A stretch of 64,000 bases of DNA from Zygnema cylindricum (lineage: Eukaryota; Streptophyta; Zygnematophyceae; Zygnematales; Zygnemataceae). Position 1 is the first letter of the stretch; each line of letters opens with the position of its first letter. Shown here piece by piece: positions 57,192 to 64,000 of this stretch. Below the pieces are notes generated by a model. It was not told the origin of the DNA, did no database searches, and saw only the letters and a program-made list of their open reading frames with translations. Location of the stretch: positions 45,078 through 109,077 of the forward strand of contig JBBHKE010000742.1 in NCBI GenBank assembly GCA_037447655.1, given 5' to 3'. Made by a program: the position numbers and the translations under genes.

Positions 57192-57936
57192 TTCGGTCCC
57201 GCTATTTTTTTCCAAATTCTTAAATAGCATAAATCATTCTGTTTTTTCCTTTACGGCATTTAGGGATTTTTGTCCAATTAGTGTAAAAACGAAAGTACGT
57301 TTTCATTTAAATAGTGTGGTGTACAGTAAGTGTCAGACCGTACAAAATTGTGCTTTTTTAAGTGAAAAAGTATAATTAATGAGTTTTAGTAACCGCGGAC
57401 GCATGAGATTATGCGCTCTGAAATGGGGATCAAATCGGGTTGTCAAATATCACGTTCGCACATATTCGTCCCAACAACCACGTTTCGACTGTGTGAACGT
57501 ACGATTTGTGTACGATTTGTCAGATTTTGAACAAGTACCTATATTAGTGTAAGCATGTTTGCGACCGGCATTTTTTTTTTCAAAGACCCAAATTAGAATT
57601 AGTAAACAATTAGAATGTATGTTTTTTTTGAAATTTTTCAAATTCCTAATTAGCGTAAATCACTGTAATTATTCCTATACGCTAAAGAAACCTCTACGCT
57701 AATAGCGATTGGCGGTGTATGTATGTCGTTCCAAATTGTGATGTACCATCCTCCTGATTTTTTTCCTCCAGCACATCACTATCCGTTCTGTTGGTCATTG
57801 CCCTGTTGTCAGGAATTTTTTCGCTCTCCTGAGATTCAGCTTAAATTTTATATTATTCTTGGAGTTAATAACGTGAGTAAAGTAAACAAAATTATTAAGG
57901 TAAAAAAAAAAACCCATACTGTAAATATTGGGTCAC

Positions 57937-58664
57937 TAAGGGTGGCGTTCCATCAGACGAAAAGTGAGGTTCTTTACAGAAATCGGGGCCTCTCCGTACC
58001 ATGTTGTACCTGCTATTTTGTTTTTATACGCGAACAACATTACAGAGAATCTTGCCAAAATTCTCCAAAGGTCTGGGAGGTAACAATGACCGTTGGATGT
58101 TTATTCGCGAAGCATTCGCTTCGAAAGTTTCTGTAAATGGTGATGTACCTCGAGGAGGTACATCACCATTTACAGAAAAAATTGAGCCGCGACACGTTGG
58201 ATAATGAGCATACGTGTCAAGATGGCAACCAACTGAAATCAAAAAAAATCGCACACGATATACGCATTCAAAAATCCAACAGAAAATACATACAAAATTT
58301 CGTAACGCACTTTTGTCACGCTATATTTGTTAGCTCCCAGTCGTCACACTATTTCTGGCAACGCTCATTCGTCACGGGTAAAAACAAAACCGTAAATAAA
58401 TGAGGTGGTATAACACTGGGCGTTTGCAAAGAGGACAAAAGTTGTGTTGAACGAAGACCTGGTACGCACGTAAATGGGACGCAAATGAAGATTTTTGGTC
58501 GGTGTGAACATCTTTGACGATTTTCAATATCAAATATATAACGTGGCACCACACTTATGCTAGCACGTGGATTATAGACAGTGAATGGATCTTTGTTAAA
58601 ATTGTTACCTTCTGTAATGTTGGCCGTACAATTACAGAATGTCATAATGGAATATCACCCTAAG
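57937..58664. mobile_element. Harbinger/Tourist-like MITE copy 2 (722 bp)
   Basis: Same family as 56506-57188: TIRs GGGTGGCGTTCCATCAGACG and, on the other strand, GGGTGATATTCCATTATGAC, with TAA at 57937-57939 and 58662-58664. It carries about 43 extra bases near 58486-58525 relative to copy 1. Confidence 0.82.
58128..58178. repeat. Perfect 24-bp hairpin in MITE copy 2
   Basis: Arms 58128-58151 and 58155-58178 are exact inverted copies around loop gag. The arm differs from copy 1 by a paired substitution. Confidence 0.95.
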
Positions 58665-59070
58665 TTATGGTATTTGAGAATTTGAAAAAAAAAAAAACGG
58701 GACGAAATTAGTATACATTACACTAATAGAGATTGGCAGTGTAGTGTACGGGTTACAAAACTATGTACACTATAGGCTGTTGTTGCGGTTCATAGCGGCG
58801 CAGCAGCGATGCAGACGAGCGCAAACGCAAGAGCAAAAAGTACGCGCAGTGACAAGTACGTTGCAAGTGGACGAGCAGTGGCTGAATAAGATTAAGGCCG
58901 CATACGACGACGATGATACAATATAAGAATTGGTCAAACGGAAGGTCTTGATTCAAACCGCCAACTACATGTGGCGGATAGACCGAGTGAGACAACCCGA
59001 CTTTATGTTCCGACAAACCCGGAGTTACGAAACACAATACTTAAATTAGTTCATGACGAGCCGCTCAGTG
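58665..59070. other. Spacer with a MITE end
   Basis: Positions 58721-58741 match a right-hand TIR of the CACCGCCAATCG family (ctaatagagattggcagtg, then TA), but no left partner was found. A 60-codon plus frame (58744-58926) and an opposing minus frame show no nameable domain. Confidence 0.45.
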
Positions 59071-59075
59071 ATCAT

Positions 59076-60083
59076 TGTAGAAACTAATGGTTTTAAAGTA
59101 TTTTCTAGGTCTGAAAAGAAATAAAGAAGCCGAGGCAGTCTACCTCTAACTTCTCTCTCCAACTTTGAAACTTGTCGCAGTCACTGAGAAATTGGAGAGG
59201 AAGCTAGAGCCATGGCTACCTAGGCTATCCTGAGGTTTACGGGAAATTTATATTAGTTAGGGTTTATTTATTTAAAAGGTTATTTGCCGGCGACAGGATT
59301 TGATCCTTGTACCTACCGGCCGACAGACAGGAAATAGCAGGTAGCCTTAGCCGTTAACTCTAGGATTAATGTTACGTAGTATATAGTTTGATGTATATTT
59401 AAATATGTATACGTACGATAAATCTTTTAACTGTAATGGATTACGGGATACATAGATCCAGTAATATATAATGTACGAATTACGGTACGGACGAAAAATC
59501 AATACCGCGCATTTGTTTCGTACTTGAAACAAATACCACGCATGTATTTATTACGGCTACGATTAAATCTTAATTTAATCGGACGCCCGCGATTAGCGCC
59601 GAGATCCCGGAAGAAGATTTCGGCGGTTTATGGCCATCGCCACATCGGATGACACGTGGCGAAATTACATTAGATCGTGGAATCTCCGGAGATTATGGCA
59701 CTGAATCCGGATATGACATTTGTCGACATTTGGGCCATGTCGTACAATGTTTGTACATAAAGTACACCGGCAGCTGTACTTTTACGTACGGAACAGTATT
59801 CTGATTGGTTCCATACATCAGTAGATAGAGTCTGTGAGAGAGATAGGACTTAGAAAAATTAGGAGATAGGACCCTCCATCACTTACTGCTCAGGGGAGCA
59901 AATTCAGAGATTCTTTTTGCTATCGACTCAGGAGAGTCTTACCTTCACAGGGGTGCAGGTGGTCAGAGTTTTTGTCTGCCGGGGTGGCAGTTACTTTTGC
60001 TGAAACACAAAGGGGCTAGGATTATCCTACAGGCTTCTTGGAAGCTGTCCACTCTGAGGACTTATGGAGGTCTTAGAGTTTCA
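59076..60083 (+). repeat. 5' LTR of element C
   Basis: A 1008-bp LTR, TGTAGAAACTAATGG to tagagtttCA. Relative to element A it lacks about 40 bases near 59870-59880, between two accctc motifs. It holds an antisense tRNA-like segment at about 59284-59360. Confidence 0.9.
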
Positions 60084-63000
60084 GGTTATGGGCCCACCCT
60101 CTAGGGTACCAATCTTTAATAGAACTGGATTCATATACTGGGAAAGTATGATGATAGGAGCTCTATGCGAAAAAAGGTTTTGGGGGATAGTGAGTGGACG
60201 GCTGAGGCGTCCATCAAGTCTTGGAATTCCTCCAGGGTTAGGAGGAAGCAGATTCCCCAAGAAAGAAGATCCACCTTCAACGGAGGAAATAAAAGAAGGA
60301 GAGGTGGTGGACAAAAGAAAGGAGAATGAGACGACCACACCAATAGCAACTGGTTCGAAATTCATGTCACCTATTCCGAGGAACGAGGAGAATGATACTG
60401 AAACCTGGGACTTCAACAATATGGCGGCAAAGCACTTCATCCTACGCCATCTCACTCAAGGACTTGCATGTCCTCATTTGTAGGTAGAAAGGGCATCCGA
60501 TCTTTGGATGGCTCTCATAGAGATGTACCGAAGTGGTACGATTCAGCAACAACAGTTGGCTGATCAGAAAGTTAAGGAGTATGTATACAAAGGGGGAAAT
60601 ATGTTGGATTTTTGCAATGAGTTTGCTACACTCTTCATGGAGCAGGAGAGTGTGAGAAAAGATTTTAGTGAAAAAGAAAAGGTTAACTGTTTACTGATGA
60701 AGTTACCTGATGAGTTCGAGAACATAGTCAACCGTGTGAAGGACTTGCCGGACTCAAGGTGGATATGGAACTCAGTGGTAGGGATGATTCTCGTTCGAGA
60801 GAATACGATTGAGATCCGAAGAGTGGCCAAGCCTTGGCAACAGCGACCGATTGGAGAAACAAAGATTCCCGGAAACCAGTCGGAAACTATGGGGGTAGGG
60901 AGCAGAAAAAACAGGCTGACGAGTTCGAACCAAGGGCTCCCAAAGGTTTATGTCAGTTTTGTAAGAAACCGGGGCACTATAGGGCAGAGTGCACTAAGCT
61001 AACCGAGCTTCGGTTAAAGGAGGGGCAGACCGGCGGTACCCCGAGAGGAAAGAAAAGGGCCCTTGTCACACAGGTACTTGAGGCGGAATCCGAGGACGAG
61101 GACGATGAGCTCCTTTTGGATGAGGAGTTGGAGGCGAAAAATGAGGTTGAAATTCCACGAAGGCAGAAATGTGCTTACGGTGGATTGAAAGGTGAAGCAG
61201 GCTGGATTATAGATTCAGGTGCCTCAATGCACATGTGTAAGGATAGGCACCTGTTCACTAAGATAAGAAAGATTCCCACCGTAGAGATAGAGTACGGGGA
61301 TGGGAGGATAGTCACCACTACTCTTGTAGGATCGGTAGATCTGAAAGTGTTAGTAGAAGGAAAGACATCCATATTAACATTCTACGATGTATTGTTTATT
61401 CCGGAGCTGAACAAAAACCTTATCTCTACATCTGTATTAGATTATAAGGGTTTTTTCACTAGCACTAGGGAAGGAGTCTTTACTGCTAGTTTTGAGGAGG
61501 ATGTCTATTTCATTGCTGAAAAAGGTAGCCATGGGATGTTTAGGCTGATCTTAAGTAATGAAATGAAGAAACTTTATTATGCTGGTGTTCATGATATTAT
61601 GATGTGGCATAAGAGGCTTGGGCATGTGAATCTAGATAAGTTAAGAGAGATGAAAAAGATGGGATTGGTGGAAGGGATTCAGTTCAGTGAGAGTGATGAT
61701 ATAAGTGATTGTAGTGGGTGTGCTCAAGGTAAAGCACACAGATTACCCTTTCCTAAAACAGCCACCTATAAAGGGGAAAAACTTATAGATCTAGTACACA
61801 CAGATATTTGGGGACCGGCTAGAGTGCCCTCACCGGGGGGGAAGAGATTTATGATGACTATAACTGATGATTGGTCTCGGTATTCCCGGGTGTATTTTTT
61901 GAAAAAAAAGTCCGAAAGCTGAGGATTGTTTTAGACAATATAAAGCATGGAGCGAAAAACTCCATGAAACTCCAATCAAGAGAGTAAGGAGTGACAATGG
62001 TGGAGATTATACTTCTTACCAGTTTGAGGATTTTTTGAGGGAAGATGGGGTCCAACACCAAAAGACAGTTCCAGAAAATCCGGAACAGAATGGGGTAGCT
62101 GAAAGGTTCAATAGAACACTAAGTGATAGTGCTAGAAGTATGTTGTCAGATAAAAAGATAGGAAAAAGATTTTGGGCAGAAGCAATGAACTGTGCTAATT
62201 ATCACAAAAATAGAGTTCTTACTTCAGCTATAAAAGATCAAACACCTTATGAGAGATGGACAGGCCGAAAACCAGACATATCTCACTTAAAGGTTTTCGG
62301 CAGTCAAGTATTCAGTCTAGATACTGATCGGTCCAATTGGAAGCTAGATCCTAAAGGAAAACCGGGATACTTATTAGGATATGATGAGGATGTTAAAGGA
62401 TATATAGTTTATGATCTAAAAAGGGAAGATATAATCCTAGTAAAGCATCTAGTAGTTATCGATGAAGGAAAGTCTGTGGATCCCTTCAAATATACGAAGT
62501 CAGTAAAAATCAGATTTGAGTCAGAAAATTCCGATGACTTGGAGCTTCCTAACTATCCAGGTTTTAGAGAAGATGACATTCTTGCAGGTACAAATCAGAC
62601 CAAAAAGGATTCGGCTGTGGAAACTCCAGTGACAGCTCTACCCGAAGCGGAAGACGTGGTGGAAATTGATTTGGAATTAAAGGATAGGGGAGAAGCCGAG
62701 TTTGTTCGAAAGAATCCACGAGAACCATCTATTCCGGCCTCAGATTTTGAGGGGGGGAGGAGAAGTAGCAAAAGACTGCAAGAAAAACAGGTTAATAACA
62801 AGGTAACTAAACTATCTCATCAAGATGAACCTCAAACATATGGAGAGGCGATGACTTATCCAGAAAGAAACCGGTGGAAGACAGCCATCAATGAGGAGAT
62901 GGCCTCAATCATGGCAGCCGATACTTGGGAGCTGGTGGATTGTCCACCTAACCGAAAACCAATCAGTTTTAAGTGGGTTTTCAAATTAAAACTGAACCCA

Positions 63001-64000
63001 GATAACACAATCGAGCGCTACAAGGCTAGATTAGTGGCAAAGGGATTTACACAAAAGGAGGGAATTGACTACGAGGAAACCTTTGCCCCAGTGGTCAGAT
63101 TTCCCTCCGTCCGCATACTTCTCAGTTTAGCAGCAACGGAAGACATGGAAGTACATCAGATGGACATCAAGACAGCCTTTTTGCATGGAGAATTGGAAGA
63201 GGAGATCTTCATGCGACAACCCGAAGGTTTTGTGGAGGAAGGAGAGGGTAGTAAGGTATGCCGGCTGATTAAATCTCTTTATGGTTTGAAACAAGCGCCT
63301 CGACAATGGAATAAGAAGCTTGATGAGTTTCTTACCGGTCTGGGATATATTCGGATCAGCTCAGATCACTCAATCTATGTTTTCGAAGATGAGGAAGGTT
63401 TTATATTTATTGCAATTTATGTTGATGATTTGCTTGTTTTAAGTAAATCAATGGAAAAAATTAACAAACTGAAAATCGATCTTAAGGGGAGATTTGAAAT
63501 GAAGGATATGGGAGAAGCAAAATATATTTTGGGAATTCAAGTAGAGAGAGACCGAAAAAGGAAAATTATAAGACTGACTCAAAAGGAAGCAATAGGGAAC
63601 ATGCTTGAAAAATTTCAAATGGATAAAGCTAATAGTTGTACAACTCCAATGGAGTTGAAGAAGGGAAGTGAGGGGAGTGAGGAAGAAGGAGTCATAGTCT
63701 TAGACGAGGAATTATCTCCTGATGAACAGAAGTTCATGCAGACTATTCCTTACAGGCAAGGAGTGGGAAGTCTAATCTATTTTATGAATTGTACCCGACA
63801 GGATGTAGCTGCAGCTGTAGGAGTGTTGAGTAGAAGTCTAAATGCTCCCACTAAGAAGGATTGGGAGGCAGCTAAGAGAGTCCTTAGATAATTTTTTTGG
63901 AACTAGGGATCTATGGTTGCATTTGGGTGGGGAGAATACTGACATCACTACTTGGAGTGATGCCAGTTATGGTGATGCTCCGATGAGGAGATGCACTTCT
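60064..64000 (+). pseudogene. Broken copia gag-pol of element C
   Basis: Same polyprotein order as element A: gag, CCHC knuckle (CQFCKKPGHYRAEC), protease (IIDSGAS), integrase (WHKRLGHVN, CSGCAQGK, PEQNGVAERFNRT), RT (YVDDLL at 63418) and the start of RNase H. Lesions seen by comparison with A: CAG to TAG at 60481; a 10-base deletion near 60818 in gag that shifts the frame; an added A near 61917 in integrase (ccgaaagctg for ccgaagctg); and disruption near 63888 where a T-run replaces tatttggtagg and creates a stop. The two stops of element A are absent (TGG and GAG here). The copy is inactive, but its undamaged stretches show the ancestral sequence where A is broken. Confidence 0.92.
60084..60098 (+). 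promoter_or_regulatory. Half-tRNA primer-binding site of element C
   Basis: GGTTATGGGCCCACC, identical to element A, directly after the LTR. Confidence 0.85.

Larger units (their letters stand above)
56023..57717. mobile_element. Large inverted-repeat element with arms of about 440 bp
   Basis: TIRs start CACCGCCAATCGCTATTAGCG on both ends, are flanked by TA on both sides, and continue as long imperfect arms (about 56023-56470 and 57275-57717). No transposase is present. The Harbinger-like MITE at 56506-57188 is inserted between the arms. Confidence 0.82.
59076..64000 (+). mobile_element. Copia element C, cut by the window end
   Basis: 5' LTR (59076-60083), primer-binding site, gag-pol to RNase H; the 3' part lies beyond the window. 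Internal DNA is nearly identical to element A, but the frame is broken several times. The 5-mer left of the LTR is atcat. Confidence 0.92.

Overview
The window is eukaryotic and most likely comes from a streptophyte (plant or charophyte-type) nuclear genome. The evidence is two spliced host genes whose proteins match plant-type families, abundant Ty1/copia LTR retrotransposons, a TRIM element, a LINE-like remnant and many MITE-like inverted-repeat elements. The species cannot be fixed from sequence alone; a charophyte, bryophyte or fern would all be plausible. There is one 10-N assembly gap at 28433-28442. Layout: 1-2332 is gene-free and holds purine/pyrimidine-rich low-complexity blocks. 2333-4403 (+) is a two-exon gene for mitochondrial ribosomal protein S33. 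4404-7035 is gene-poor. 7036-14575 (-) is a complete nine-exon gene for N-carbamoylputrescine amidase (294 residues, catalytic E-K-C triad intact), the last step of the arginine decarboxylase/agmatine route to putrescine. From about 14.8 kb to the end there is no convincing host gene, only repeats in several layers. Repeat region: a decayed Ty3-like integrase fragment (about 15.2-15.6 kb), copia-type LTR B1 (16.8-17.6 kb), an ankyrin-repeat remnant (about 18.1-18.4 kb, -), a 5'-truncated copia element with 3' LTR B2 (23.0-24.7 kb), a TA-flanked inverted-repeat family in at least six copies, a 49-bp minisatellite (32.2-32.5 kb), a minus-strand copia element with an LTR and the start of a second gag (34.8-39.5 kb), truncated LTR B3 (39.5-40.3 kb), an almost intact copia element A (40304-46753), a minus-strand gag/protease fragment E with its LTR (46754-48283), a TRIM (49084-49591), a LINE remnant split by a solo LTR (50.56-53.2 kb), two Harbinger-like MITEs with a long hairpin (56.5-57.2 and 57.9-58.7 kb), and copia element C (59076 to window end). 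The most interesting signals concern how these LTR elements relate to tRNA. The copia elements carry a primer-binding site complementary to the anticodon arm of initiator tRNA-Met (half-tRNA priming, as in Drosophila copia), their gag reading frame starts inside the LTR and runs through that site, and their LTRs hold tRNA-like segments in antisense. The TRIM instead uses the 3' end of the same tRNA as primer, and its left LTR contains a complete 72-nt tRNA cloverleaf followed by a T-run. This recalls the 5S-carrying Cassandra TRIMs but with a tRNA-like module.
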